Source of the DNA: Kitasatospora mediocidica KCTC 9733
GTDB lineage: Bacteria; Actinomycetota; Actinomycetes; Streptomycetales; Streptomycetaceae
NCBI RefSeq assembly: GCF_000744225.1
Contig: NZ_JQLN01000006.1
Coordinates: 186,001 to 250,000 of the forward strand
Length of the DNA stretch: 64,000 nucleotides
Direction: 5' to 3'
Part shown: positions 7,122 to 15,371 of the stretch, piece after piece
Layout: each line of letters opens with the position of its first letter
How positions within the stretch are numbered: position 1 is the stretch's first letter
The notes under the pieces: model-generated
Told to the model about the DNA's origin: nothing
What the model saw: the letters and a program-made list of their open reading frames with translations, nothing else
Databases searched by the model: none
Program-made: the position numbers and the translations under genes

Positions 7122-8296
7122 AGGACCTGTTGCTCATCGCGGCGATCGCGGCCCTGGGGGCGGGCGTGGCCGGGCTGCTCGGCTGGCCGGCCGTGCGGCT
7201 GCTGCGCCGCCGCTCGGTGGCGCTCTCGCTCTTCGCCGTCGCGGTGGTGACCGTGCTGGCGATGACCGCCGGCACCGTCGCCGTCGCCCAGGCGATGTTC
7301 CTCTCGCACCACGACCTCGGCGTGGAGATCACGGTCACCTGCATGGCGGCCGTCGTCTCGCTGGTCACCGCCGCCCTGCTCGGACGCCAGGTGGTGGCCG
7401 GGAGCCGGGCGTTGGCGGTGGCGGCCCGGACGGTCGGCAGTGACGGGGGATTCGCCGCCCCCGCTGAGCCGCTGGGCTCCGAACTGGCCGAGTTGAGCGC
7501 CGAACTGGCGGCCACCAGTGCCCGGTTGGCCGAGTCCCGGCAGCGCGAGCAGGCGCTGGAGTCGTCCCGTCGGGAGCTGATCGCCTGGATCTCGCACGAC
7601 CTGCGCACCCCGCTGGCCGGACTGCGGGCGATGGCCGAGGCGCTGGAGGACGGCGTCGCGGAGGACCCGGCCCGCTACCACGCGCGGATCCGCACCGAGG
7701 TGGACCGGCTGACCGGCATGGTCGACGACCTCTTCGAACTCTCCCGGATCCAGGCGGGCGCGCTCACCCTGTCGCTCTCCCGGATCTCGGTCTACGACCT
7801 GGTCGGCGACGCCATCGCGGGCGCCTACCCGCTGGCCCGCGAACGCGGCGTGCACCTGAGCGGCGACCAGGTGGAGGCCGCGCCGGTCGAGGTCGACCCG
7901 CGGGAGATCACCCGGGTGCTCGGCAACCTGCTGATCAACGCGATCCGTTCGACGCCCGAGGACGGCGTGGTCGCGGTGGCGGCCCGGCGCGAGCAGGGCG
8001 AGGTGGTGCTCTCGGTGACCGACGGCTGCGGCGGCATCCCCGAGCAGGACCTCCACCGGGTCTTCGAGACCGGCTGGCGCGCCGGGAGCGCCCGCACCCC
8101 GCGCGCGGCGCGCCCGTTCAACGGCGGACCGCGCGGCTCGGCGATCGAGCACCACGGCGACACCGGCGCGGGCCTGGGCCTGGCGATCGTCCGCGGCATC
8201 GTGGAGGCGCACGCCGGACGGGCGTCGGTGCGCAACGTCAGCGGCGGGTGCTGCTTCGAGATCGCGCTGCCGGCGGCGCGGTCGGCCCTGGCGTGA
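7118..8296 (+). CDS. Sensor histidine kinase with two or three N-terminal membrane helices
   Basis: Membrane kinase of 392 residues, partner of the regulator at 6369. Residues 1-90 hold hydrophobic segments with almost no extracytoplasmic domain, so it probably senses within the membrane or through a partner. The dimerisation helix carries the phospho-acceptor H160 in AWISHDLRTPLAG. The ATP domain has the N box GNLLINAIRSTP, DGCGGIPEQDLHRVFETGW and a late GAGLGLAIVRGIVEAH. Between those last two boxes lies an insertion of about 25 residues rich in Arg, Ala and Pro. The GTG at 7118 overlaps the regulator's stop. The stop lies in a 15-base tandem repeat. Confidence 0.9.
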   Translation: MKDLLLIAAIAALGAGVAGLLGWPAVRLLRRRSVALSLFAVAVVTVLAMTAGTVAVAQAMFLSHHDLGVEITVTCMAAVVSLVTAALLGRQVVAGSRALAVAARTVGSDGGFAAPAEPLGSELAELSAELAATSARLAESRQREQALESSRRELIAWISHDLRTPLAGLRAMAEALEDGVAEDPARYHARIRTEVDRLTGMVDDLFELSRIQAGALTLSLSRISVYDLVGDAIAGAYPLARERGVHLSGDQVEAAPVEVDPREITRVLGNLLINAIRSTPEDGVVAVAARREQGEVVLSVTDGCGGIPEQDLHRVFETGWRAGSARTPRAARPFNGGPRGSAIEHHGDTGAGLGLAIVRGIVEAHAGRASVRNVSGGCCFEIALPAARSALA

Positions 8297-8366
8297 ACGG
8301 GCCCCGGCGCGCGTGGATCTGGCACGCGTGGCCCCGGTGTGAGCGGCCCCGGCGTGAGTGGATCTG
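8291..8366. repeat. Degenerate 15-base tandem repeat at the kinase stop codon
   Basis: Five units of 15-16 bases follow one another from 8291: each starts GCGTGA, GCGCGC, GCACGC, GTGTGA or GCGTGA and ends in GGCCCCG or GGATCTG. The first unit contains the kinase's TGA stop. The array fills most of the space before the hydrolase gene and resembles the repeat at the end of the stress-protein gene. Confidence 0.7.
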
Positions 8367-8407
8367 ACGCCACGCCGTGCGATGTTGTCCCGCGGAGCGG
8401 ATGCCCG

Positions 8408-8413
8408 TAGCGT
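8408..8413 (+). promoter_or_regulatory. Possible -10 hexamer of the hydrolase gene
   Basis: TAGCGT lies about 50 bases before the ATG at 8463. The same hexamer serves as a likely -10 at several other sites in this window. No good -35 is visible. Confidence 0.3.
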
Positions 8414-8462
8414 GCCTGCGGACCGTCCGCCCGGGACGGGCCCTGGGACGGGGAGTTGGGAC

Positions 8463-9317
8463 ATGGCGCGTGCGCAGCTCAAGGGGCTGGAGACGGAGTA
8501 CGAGACCTTCGGCCGGACGGCCGACCCGGCGTTGGTGCTGATCGCCGGCCTGGGCTCGCAACTGACCTGGTGGCCCACCGAGTTCTGCACGCAGCTGGCG
8601 GAGCGCGGCTACCACGTGGTGCGCTTCGACAACCGTGACACCGGGCTCACCACGACCGTCGACGAGCAGCAGCCGCCCCGGGCCGACGGGGTCCGCCGGC
8701 CGCCGTACCTGCTGCCCGACCTGGCCGAGGAGACGGCCGGGCTGCTGGACGCGCTGGGGATCGAGGCCGCGCACGTGGTCGGCGCGTCGATGGGCGGGAT
8801 GATCGCCCAGCAGCTGACGATCGACCACCCGAGCCGGGTGCTGAGTCTCTGCTCGATCATGTCCCGGCCCGGTGACGGGGTCAGCGGCGACACCCGGCCG
8901 CACGTCGGCGAGGCCCTGACGACCCTGCCGGGTGAGGGGCGCGAGCGGGTGATCGACGCGGGCGTCGCGTTCGGGGAGATCATCGCCTCGCCCGACCACC
9001 CGATGGACCCGGCCGAGCGCCGGGCCGACGTCGCCGCCGCCTACGACCGCGCCTACCGCCCCGACGGGTTCATGCGCCAGCTGGCGGCGATCTTCGCCTC
9101 GCCGGACCGTACCGCGGCCCTGCGCGCGGTGACCGTGCCGACCCTGGTGGTGCACGGCGAGCAGGACCCGCTGGTGGACGCCAGCGGCGGCCGGGCCACC
9201 GCGGCGGCCGTCCCCGGCGCGCGGCTGTGGCTGGTGCCGGGTATGGGGCACGACCTGCCGCGGGCACTGTGGCCGGCGCTGGTCGGGGCGATCGCGGCCA
9301 ACGCCGGGCCACGCTGA
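8463..9317 (+). CDS. Alpha/beta-fold hydrolase
   Basis: Cytoplasmic hydrolase of 284 residues. It has the nucleophile elbow GASMGGMIAQQL (GxSxG), the acid in VVHGEQDPLVDASGG and the catalytic histidine in GMGHDLPRALWP, in the right order and spacing. The early LIAGLGSQLTWW forms the oxyanion region. Overall it resembles esterases and carboxymethylesterases of the AB-hydrolase-1 family. The ATG at 8463 has GGGGAG about eight bases upstream; an in-frame ATG at 8358 would add an unrelated arginine-rich stretch. It converges with the epimerase gene with only six bases between. Confidence 0.85.
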   Translation: MARAQLKGLETEYETFGRTADPALVLIAGLGSQLTWWPTEFCTQLAERGYHVVRFDNRDTGLTTTVDEQQPPRADGVRRPPYLLPDLAEETAGLLDALGIEAAHVVGASMGGMIAQQLTIDHPSRVLSLCSIMSRPGDGVSGDTRPHVGEALTTLPGEGRERVIDAGVAFGEIIASPDHPMDPAERRADVAAAYDRAYRPDGFMRQLAAIFASPDRTAALRAVTVPTLVVHGEQDPLVDASGGRATAAAVPGARLWLVPGMGHDLPRALWPALVGAIAANAGPR

Positions 9318-9323
9318 CAACTT

Positions 9324-10391
9324 TCAGTTGCGGGCGCCGCGCAGCGGGGCGGCGGCGAACTCGGCCATGCCCGCCTCGAACGCGACGGTGGGCTGCCAGC
9401 CGAGCTCGGTGCGCAGGCGCTGCGAGTCGGCGGTGATGTGCCGGACGTCGCCGAGCCGGTAGCGCCCGGTCACCACCGGCGCCGGTCCGCCGAACGCCCG
9501 GGCCAGCGCGCCCGCCATCTCGCCGACCGTCCGCACCCCGCCGCTGCCGGTGTTGTACGCCCGCACGCCGCCCTCGGGAGCTTCCGTCAGGGCCGTCAGG
9601 GCGGCCTCGTTGGCCGCCGCAACGTCGGCCACGTGGACGAAGTCGCGGCGCTGCCCGCCGTCCTCGAAGACCTGCGGTGCACGGCCCGCGGCGAGGGCGG
9701 AGCGGAACAGCGAGGCGACCCCCGCGTACGGCGTGTCGCGCGGCATCCCCGGGCCGTAGACGTTGTGGTAGCGCAGCGTGGCGACCCGGCCGCCGCAGGC
9801 GCGTGCCCAGGCGGCGGCCAGGTGCTCCTGGGCGAGTTTGCTCGCGGCGTAGACGTTGCGCGGGTCGGCCGGCGCGTCCTCGGCGACCAGGCCGGGCAGC
9901 AGCGGCGCGCCGCAGTGCGGGCACGGCGGCTCGAACCGTCCGGCGTCCAGGTCGGCCCTCAGGCGCGGCCCGGGCGCGACCGGGCCGTGCGTGGCGCAGC
10001 TGTACCGGCCCTCGCCGTAGACCACCATCGACCCGGCCAGGACCAGCCGGTGCACCCCGCCGCGCGCCATCGCGGCCAGCAGGACGGCGGTCCCCAGCTC
10101 GTTGCAACTCACGTACTCGGGGGCGTCGTTCAGGTCCAGGCCGAGGCCGACCATGGCGGCCTGGTGGCAGACGGCGTCCACCCCGCGCAGCGCCCGTTCG
10201 ACGGTCGCGCGGTCGCGGACGTCGCCGTGCGTGAACTCGACCTCGGGCGGCAGCGTGACGCCGGCCAGGCCGTCCGGGTGGACGGCCGGCAGCAGCGCGT
10301 CCAGCACCCGGACCCGGTGGCCGGCCCGGACCAGCCGGGCCGCGACGGCGGAGCCGATGAACCCGGCGCCGCCGGTGAGCAGAATCTCCAT
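9324..10391 (-). CDS. NAD-dependent sugar epimerase (extended SDR, dTDP-rhamnose 4-epimerase-like)
   Basis: Cytoplasmic extended SDR of 355 residues acting on a nucleotide sugar. NAD binding is by GGAGFIGSAVAARL at the N-terminus. The catalytic set is in LAGSMVVYGEG (Ser/Thr region) and NVYAASKLAQEHL (YxxxK). Between them is an inserted loop with a CPHCG knuckle preceded by a further Cys (YSCATHG), a feature I associate with actinobacterial dTDP-L-rhamnose 4-epimerase-like proteins. YHNVYGPGMPRDTPYAG and DGGQRRDFVHV are typical of the group. The ATG lies six bases after TAGCGT and is probably leaderless. Its place beside glycosyltransferases supports a role in surface-glycan precursor supply. 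Confidence 0.85.
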   Translation of the reverse strand: MEILLTGGAGFIGSAVAARLVRAGHRVRVLDALLPAVHPDGLAGVTLPPEVEFTHGDVRDRATVERALRGVDAVCHQAAMVGLGLDLNDAPEYVSCNELGTAVLLAAMARGGVHRLVLAGSMVVYGEGRYSCATHGPVAPGPRLRADLDAGRFEPPCPHCGAPLLPGLVAEDAPADPRNVYAASKLAQEHLAAAWARACGGRVATLRYHNVYGPGMPRDTPYAGVASLFRSALAAGRAPQVFEDGGQRRDFVHVADVAAANEAALTALTEAPEGGVRAYNTGSGGVRTVGEMAGALARAFGGPAPVVTGRYRLGDVRHITADSQRLRTELGWQPTVAFEAGMAEFAAAPLRGARN

Positions 10392-10397
10392 GCCCCG

Positions 10398-10403
10398 ACG
10401 CTA
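10398..10403 (-). promoter_or_regulatory. -10 hexamer, leaderless promoter of the epimerase
   Basis: On the minus strand TAGCGT ends six bases before the ATG at 10391, so the transcript should start at the start codon. This is the same arrangement as before the GT2 gene. Confidence 0.5.
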
Positions 10404-10441
10404 GCGCGGCGAAGGGCGCCGCAGCCGCCGGCCGCAGCCGC

Positions 10442-10458
10442 CGTCAGGACTTCGTAAG
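10442..10458 (-). promoter_or_regulatory. Shared TTACG element, degenerate copy 3 (upstream of epimerase)
   Basis: Read on the minus strand the site is CTTACGAAGTCCTGACG, differing from copies 1 and 2 by one missing G and a change in the second TACG. It ends 51 bases before the epimerase start, matching the 50-51 base distances at the other two genes. It overlaps the stop codon of the upstream gene. Confidence 0.4.
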
Positions 10459-11226
10459 AGCCTGCGTCAGTGCCTGCGTTTCGGCGTAGCCGGCGGCGGA
10501 CGCGGTCACCGGACGGCCCGCCCGGACGTCCAGCGCCGCCGCCACCGCCGCGCCGAGCGCCACCCGGAACAGCAGCGAGCCCAGGCTCACCCGGCGCACG
10601 CCGAGGTCGCCGAGCTGCGCGAGGCTGGGGCCGGCGGGGGTGTAGAGGATGTTCAACGGGACATCCAACCCCGTCAACAGGGCCGTGATACGCGCGGGTT
10701 CGCTGAGGCCGGGGACGAACACGCCGTCGGCGCCCGCCTGTTGGTAGGCGTCCAGGCGGGCTGTCGTCTCGGCCTCCCGGCCGTCGCCCGACCAGTGGGT
10801 GTCGGTACGGGCGTTGACGAACAGCTCCGGCGCGGCCTCCTTCACCGCCGCGATCTTCGCCGCGTGCAGCGCCGCCGGGGCGAGGCTGCCGTCGGCCCGG
10901 CCGTCCTCCAGGTTGATGCCCACCGCCCCGGCGGCGGCCAACGAGCGGGCCAGCTCGGCGACCTGCGCCGGGTCGTCGCTGAACCCGCCCTCGGCGTCGA
11001 CGGAGAGCAGGAACGGCCCGCCGCCGAGCCGCCGGGCGAGCAGCAGCGTCTCCTCACGGGTCGCCGCCGCGCCGTCCAGCAGGCCGGCCGCCGCGGCCAC
11101 GCCGAGGCTCGTCGTGCCGATCGCCGCGAACCCCTGGGCGGCGAGGGCGGCTGCCGAGGCGTGGTCCCAGGCGTTGGGCAGCAGGAGGGGGGCGTCGGCG
11201 TGGTGCAGCGCGGCGAAACTCGTCAT
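10444..11226 (-). CDS. Isocitrate lyase/phosphoenolpyruvate mutase superfamily protein
   Basis: Cytoplasmic TIM-barrel protein of 260 residues that probably makes or breaks a C-C or P-C bond alpha to a carboxylate. Motifs are LLPNAWDHASAAALAAQGF, IGTTSLGVAAAAG, LSVDAEGGFSDDP (metal-binding DxE), GINLEDGR and LFVNARTDTHW. It lacks the KKCGH catalytic signature of isocitrate lyase, so it belongs to the oxaloacetate decarboxylase/PEP mutase-like branch. I chose the ATG at 11226; a TACGGT sequence ends six bases before it, so it could be leaderless, although GTGAGG could also act as a ribosome site. It is divergent from the SDR gene. Confidence 0.82.
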   Translation of the reverse strand: MTSFAALHHADAPLLLPNAWDHASAAALAAQGFAAIGTTSLGVAAAAGLLDGAAATREETLLLARRLGGGPFLLSVDAEGGFSDDPAQVAELARSLAAAGAVGINLEDGRADGSLAPAALHAAKIAAVKEAAPELFVNARTDTHWSGDGREAETTARLDAYQQAGADGVFVPGLSEPARITALLTGLDVPLNILYTPAGPSLAQLGDLGVRRVSLGSLLFRVALGAAVAAALDVRAGRPVTASAAGYAETQALTQALTKS

Positions 11227-11353
11227 GCCCTCACCGTAGGTCACCCCGGGCGGCCGCCGGGCTGCGGGAACTCGTGGACGCGGAACCGCCCGCCCGGCGC
11301 GGCGGCGCGGAACGGGGAGAATAGCGAGGGGGACACCTGCGGGAGGAGCGGCC

Positions 11354-12934
11354 GTGGCCGACCTGGGAACGCCGAACTGCCTGGTCACCGGGGCGAGCGG
11401 TTACATCGGCGGCAGACTCGTCCCGGAGCTGCTGGCCGCCGGGTTCCGGGTCCGCTGCCTGGTGCGCGAGGCCGGCCGACTGCGTGACCAGCCCTGGCAC
11501 GACGCGGTGGAGACGGTGCGCGGCGACGTCACCCGGGAGGAGAGCCTGGACGGCGCGTTCGACGGGATCGAGGTCGCCTACTACCTGGTGCACGCGCTCG
11601 GCACCGGCCCGTCGTTCGAGGCCCGCGACCGGCACGCCGCCCAGAGCTTCGGCCGCGCCGCCGCCCGGGCCGGGGTCCGCCGGATCGTCTATCTCGGCGG
11701 GCTGCTCCCGGCCGGCGTCCCCGAGGACACCCTCTCGCCGCACCTGCGCTCGCGCGCCGAGGTCGGCCGGATCCTGCGGGCCGCCGGTGTCCCGACGGCC
11801 GAGTTGCGCGCGGCGGTGATCCTCGGATCGGGCTCCGCCTCGTTCGAGATGCTGCGCTACCTGACCGAACGCCTGCCGGTGATGGTCACCCCCAGCTGGG
11901 TGCACACCCGGATCCAGCCGATCGCGGTCCGCGACGTGCTGCGCTACCTGGTGGGCGCCGCGAGCCTGCCGCCGGACGTCAACCGCAGCTTCGACCTCGG
12001 CGGACCGGACGTGCTGACGTACCGGGAGATGATGCTGCGCTACGCCGAGGTGGCCCGGTTGCCCCGCCGGGTGATCCTGCCGGTCCCGATGCTGACGCCC
12101 GGCCTCTCCAGCCACTGGGTCGGCCTGGTGACCCCCGTGCCCAGCAGCCTGGCCCGCCCGCTGGTGGAGTCGCTGCGCCACGAGGTGGTCTGCTCGGAAC
12201 ACGACATCGCCCGGTACGTCCCTGACCCGCCGGGCGGTCCGGTGGGCTTCGACGACGCGGTCCGGCTCGCGCTCAAGCGGGTCCGGGAGGCGGACGTGGC
12301 CACCCGCTGGTCGTCGGCCTCGCTGCCCGGCGCGCCGAGCGACCCGCTGCCCACCGACCCCGACTGGGCCGGCGGCAGTCTCTACCACGACACCCGGGAG
12401 CTGGCCGTCGACGCGGACCCCCGGGCGCTGTGGCGGGTCGTCGAGGGCATCGGCGGCGACAACGGCTGGTACTCCTTCCCGCTGGCCTGGGCCGTCCGCG
12501 GCTGGCTGGACCGGCTGGTCGGCGGCGTGGGCCTGCGGCGCGGCCGGCGTGACCCGCAGCGGCTGCGGGTGGGCGACTCGCTCGACTTCTGGCGGGTGGA
12601 GGAGATCGAACCCGGCCGTCTGCTGCGGCTGCGCGCCGAGATGCGGCTGCCCGGACTGGCCTGGCTGGAGCTGGGTGTCACCCCGGACGCGGGCGGCGGC
12701 GCGGTCCTGCACCAGCGCGCGCTCTTCCACCCGCACGGCCTGGCCGGCCACGCGTACTGGTGGAGCGTGGCCCCCTTCCACGCCGTGGTCTTCGGCGGCA
12801 TGGCCCGCAACATCGCCGGTCGCGCCCGTGCCGACATCCCCCCGGGCGGCACTGCGGACGGGACTGCGGAAGGCTCCCCGAGCGGCTCCCCGGACGGCGC
12901 AGCCAGGCGGGCGGGTGGGGCGCGCGGCGTGTGA
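11354..12934 (+). CDS. SDR-type oxidoreductase fused to DUF2867
   Basis: Protein of 526 residues in two parts. Residues 1-300 form an atypical SDR/NmrA-like Rossmann domain with TGASGYIGGRLVPELLAAGF and a long C-terminal extension. Residues about 340-500 match DUF2867, with DPRALWRVVEGIGGDNGWYSF, FWRVEEIEPGRLLRLRAEM and a tail containing YWWSVAPFHAVVFGGMARNI. Such proteins are common in actinomycetes; the chemistry is not established. The GTG at 11354 has GGGAGGAG just upstream. The MMPL gene follows after ten bases, so the two are probably one operon. The last 30 residues are a low-complexity Gly/Ser/Asp tail. Confidence 0.82.
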   Translation: MADLGTPNCLVTGASGYIGGRLVPELLAAGFRVRCLVREAGRLRDQPWHDAVETVRGDVTREESLDGAFDGIEVAYYLVHALGTGPSFEARDRHAAQSFGRAAARAGVRRIVYLGGLLPAGVPEDTLSPHLRSRAEVGRILRAAGVPTAELRAAVILGSGSASFEMLRYLTERLPVMVTPSWVHTRIQPIAVRDVLRYLVGAASLPPDVNRSFDLGGPDVLTYREMMLRYAEVARLPRRVILPVPMLTPGLSSHWVGLVTPVPSSLARPLVESLRHEVVCSEHDIARYVPDPPGGPVGFDDAVRLALKRVREADVATRWSSASLPGAPSDPLPTDPDWAGGSLYHDTRELAVDADPRALWRVVEGIGGDNGWYSFPLAWAVRGWLDRLVGGVGLRRGRRDPQRLRVGDSLDFWRVEEIEPGRLLRLRAEMRLPGLAWLELGVTPDAGGGAVLHQRALFHPHGLAGHAYWWSVAPFHAVVFGGMARNIAGRARADIPPGGTADGTAEGSPSGSPDGAARRAGGARGV

Positions 12935-12944
12935 GGGTGGGCGC

Positions 12945-15122
12945 GTGTCGACCTACCTGTTCAGCCTGGCGCAGTGGGCGTTCCGACGGCGGAGGCTGGT
13001 GCTGAGCCTGTGGCTCGTCGCCGCGGTCGCCACGGTCACGATCTCCGTCGCGAGCGGCGGCAAGACGAACGACAACTTCACCATCCCCGGCACCGAGTCG
13101 CAGCGGGTCGTGGACCTGCTCAAGGCGAAGCTGCCGGCGCTGGCGGGTGGACAGATGCAGGTCGTCTTCGCCACGCACGGGACGGTCAAGGTCACCGATC
13201 CGGGGCCGAAGGCAGGGATCGAGGCCGCGGTGGCGAACCTGGCCGCAGTGCCGCAGTTGGTCTCGGCCTCGAACCCGTTCGTCGCGAAGGCGGTCTCACC
13301 GAACGACCAGGTCGCGCTCGGCCAGGTGCAGTTCACCGCGCAGCCGGCCGACGTGAAGGACGCCACGCTGGACGCGGTGCAGCGGGCCGTCACCCCGGCA
13401 CGGGACGCCGGCGTCCAGGTCGAGTACTCCGGCAGCGTCTACCCGGGCTGGCGGGTCACTCCCTCGGAGCTCCCCGAACTGGTCGGCCTGATCGTCGCGT
13501 TCATCATCCTGCTGGTCACGTTCGGCGCTTTCGTGGCCGCCGGACTGCCGATCCTGACCGCGGTCATCGGCGTGGTGATCACCCTGACCGGCGTCACCGC
13601 GATCGCCTCGGTCATCACCATCGCGTCGGCCTCGACGACCGTCGCCCTGATGCTGGGCCTGTCCTGCGGCATCGACTACGGCCTGTTCATCCTCTCCCGG
13701 CACCGCAACAACCTGCTGCAGGGCCGTCCGCTGGAGGAGTCGGTCAGCCTGGCGGCGGGCACGGCCGGTGGCTCGGTGGTCTTCGCCGGGCTGACCGTCG
13801 TCATCGCGCTGTGCGGCCTGTCGGTCGTCGGCATCCCCTTCCTCACCGTCATGGGTCTGGCCGCAGCCGCGGCGGTGGCCATCGCGCTGTTGATCTCGCT
13901 CACCCTGCTGCCCGCCATGCTCGGTTTCGCGGGGGAGAAGGTCACGAACTTCATCAATACGCCGCTGCGCCCCGGACACCACGAGGACATCGCGGTGACG
14001 GCGGCCACCGCGCCGCAGAAGACCTTCGGCGCGGCCTGGGCCCGCTTCGTCGTCCGCTTCCGCGTCCCGGTGCTGATCGGCGGCGTCGCCCTGCTCCTGC
14101 TGCTCGCGGTGCCGGCCCTGGACGTGCAGCTCGGACTGCCCAGCGGTTCCTCCAAGCCGACCTCCGACACCTCGCGCCGGGCCTACGACCTGACCACCGC
14201 GGCCTTCGGCCCGGGCTTCAACGGTCCGCTCCAGGTCGTCGCCGACGGCGTCACCTCGCCCGAGACGGCGCAGACCATGACGACCGTGCTGAGCGGGGTC
14301 CACGGCGTCGCGCAGGCCACCCAGGTCGCCCTCACCAACGGCCTCGCCGTCATCCGCGTCGTGCCCACGACCGGCCCCAGCGACCCGGCCACCGCCGACC
14401 TGGTGCACGCCCTGCGCGACAACCGGGCCGTGATCGAGGGGTCCAGCGGCGCCGAGGTCCTCGTCGGCGGGGTGACGGCCTCGAACATCGACGTCTCCGC
14501 CAAGCTGTCCGACGCGCTGCCGGTGTTCCTGGCGGTCGTGGTGGGCTTGGCGTTCCTGCTGCTGACCTTCGCGTTCCGGACGATCCTGGTCCCGATCAAG
14601 TCGATCCTGGGCTTCCTGCTGTCGGTCTCGGCGGCGTTCGGCATGACGGTCGCGCTGTTCCAGTGGGGTTGGGGCCAGCGGATCTTCGGCATCACGAAGG
14701 CCGAGACGATCAGCTTCCTGCCGATCATCATGCTCGCCATCATCTTCGGCCTCTCCAGTGACTACGAGGTCTTCGTGGTCTCCCGGATCAAGGAGGACTT
14801 CACGAAGACCGGCAACGCCCGGGGCGCCGTGGAGCGCGGCACCGGCCTGTCGGCCCGGGTGGTGACCGCCGCCGCGCTGATCATGTTCTCCATCTTCGTG
14901 GCGTTCATGTTCAGCAAGGACCCGACGATCAAGGCCATCGGCTTCGGCTTCGCGGCGGGCGTCTTCCTGGACGCGTTCGTCGTCCGGCTGACCCTGGTGC
15001 CCGCGGTGCTGGCGATCGCCCGCTCGAAGGTCTGGTACCACCCGCAGTGGTTCGCCAGGTACGTGCCCGACCCCGACATCGAGGGCGAGAAGCTGGAGAA
15101 GCAGCTCACCCACCACGACTGA
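12945..15122 (+). CDS. MMPL family (RND) transporter
   Basis: Integral membrane transporter of 725 residues with two repeated halves. Each half has a first helix, a large extracytoplasmic loop and five further helices. The conserved helix motifs are GLSCGIDYGLFILSRHR in the first half and FGLSSDYEVFVVSRIKEDF in the second. MMPL proteins in actinomycetes export lipids, antibiotics or siderophores using the proton gradient; this one resembles the ActII-3-like group. The GTG at 12945 follows the SDR-DUF2867 stop by ten bases, suggesting co-transcription. The cargo cannot be read from sequence. Confidence 0.9.
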   Translation: MSTYLFSLAQWAFRRRRLVLSLWLVAAVATVTISVASGGKTNDNFTIPGTESQRVVDLLKAKLPALAGGQMQVVFATHGTVKVTDPGPKAGIEAAVANLAAVPQLVSASNPFVAKAVSPNDQVALGQVQFTAQPADVKDATLDAVQRAVTPARDAGVQVEYSGSVYPGWRVTPSELPELVGLIVAFIILLVTFGAFVAAGLPILTAVIGVVITLTGVTAIASVITIASASTTVALMLGLSCGIDYGLFILSRHRNNLLQGRPLEESVSLAAGTAGGSVVFAGLTVVIALCGLSVVGIPFLTVMGLAAAAAVAIALLISLTLLPAMLGFAGEKVTNFINTPLRPGHHEDIAVTAATAPQKTFGAAWARFVVRFRVPVLIGGVALLLLLAVPALDVQLGLPSGSSKPTSDTSRRAYDLTTAAFGPGFNGPLQVVADGVTSPETAQTMTTVLSGVHGVAQATQVALTNGLAVIRVVPTTGPSDPATADLVHALRDNRAVIEGSSGAEVLVGGVTASNIDVSAKLSDALPVFLAVVVGLAFLLLTFAFRTILVPIKSILGFLLSVSAAFGMTVALFQWGWGQRIFGITKAETISFLPIIMLAIIFGLSSDYEVFVVSRIKEDFTKTGNARGAVERGTGLSARVVTAAALIMFSIFVAFMFSKDPTIKAIGFGFAAGVFLDAFVVRLTLVPAVLAIARSKVWYHPQWFARYVPDPDIEGEKLEKQLTHHD

Positions 15123-15195
15123 GGGGCGGCCGGCCGGGGAAGGCGGGGACCGGCTGCCCGGGGGCCGGGGGGAGTGATCACCGAGTGGGGAAGTC

Positions 15196-15208
15196 TGACG
15201 GTCCGTCA
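15196..15208. repeat. Dispersed TGACG-N3-CGTCA palindrome
   Basis: TGACGGTCCGTCA stands alone in the space between the MMPL and phospholipase genes. Identical or near-identical sites occur at 533, 27993, 38470 and 40284. Confidence 0.6.
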
Positions 15209-15279
15209 AGGCAATTCAGGTGTACGAACATTCGGCCCGTGGCCCATGCTCCCGTCCCAGAAGTCCGCTGTGCTTCATC

Positions 15280-15310
15280 TTGCCGCTACGTGACTACTGG
15301 ACAGTAGACA
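15280..15310 (+). promoter_or_regulatory. Possible phospholipase promoter with inverted repeat
   Basis: A weak TTGCCG (15280) and TAGACA (15305) are spaced by 19 bases. Between and over them lies a perfect inverted repeat, CTACTG-GA-CAGTAG (15294-15307), that could be an operator. A second hairpin, CTCCAG-G-CTGGAG, lies at 15328-15340. I see no convincing PHO-box direct repeats. Confidence 0.3.
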
Positions 15311-15371
15311 CCTGACTGCCGCACAGTCTCCAGGCTGGAGTTGTCCAGCTAACTTCCCCGGAGGCAACTAC

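Noticed and set aside
13296..15209. Long antisense open frame opposite the MMPL gene
   Set aside because: High-GC third positions keep antisense frames open. The translation is Arg/Gln/Asp-rich with no domain, while the opposite strand encodes a complete transporter.
15123..15371. PHO box upstream of the phospholipase C gene
   Set aside because: Phospholipases are often phosphate-regulated, but I could not find two GTTCACC-like direct repeats at 11-base spacing.
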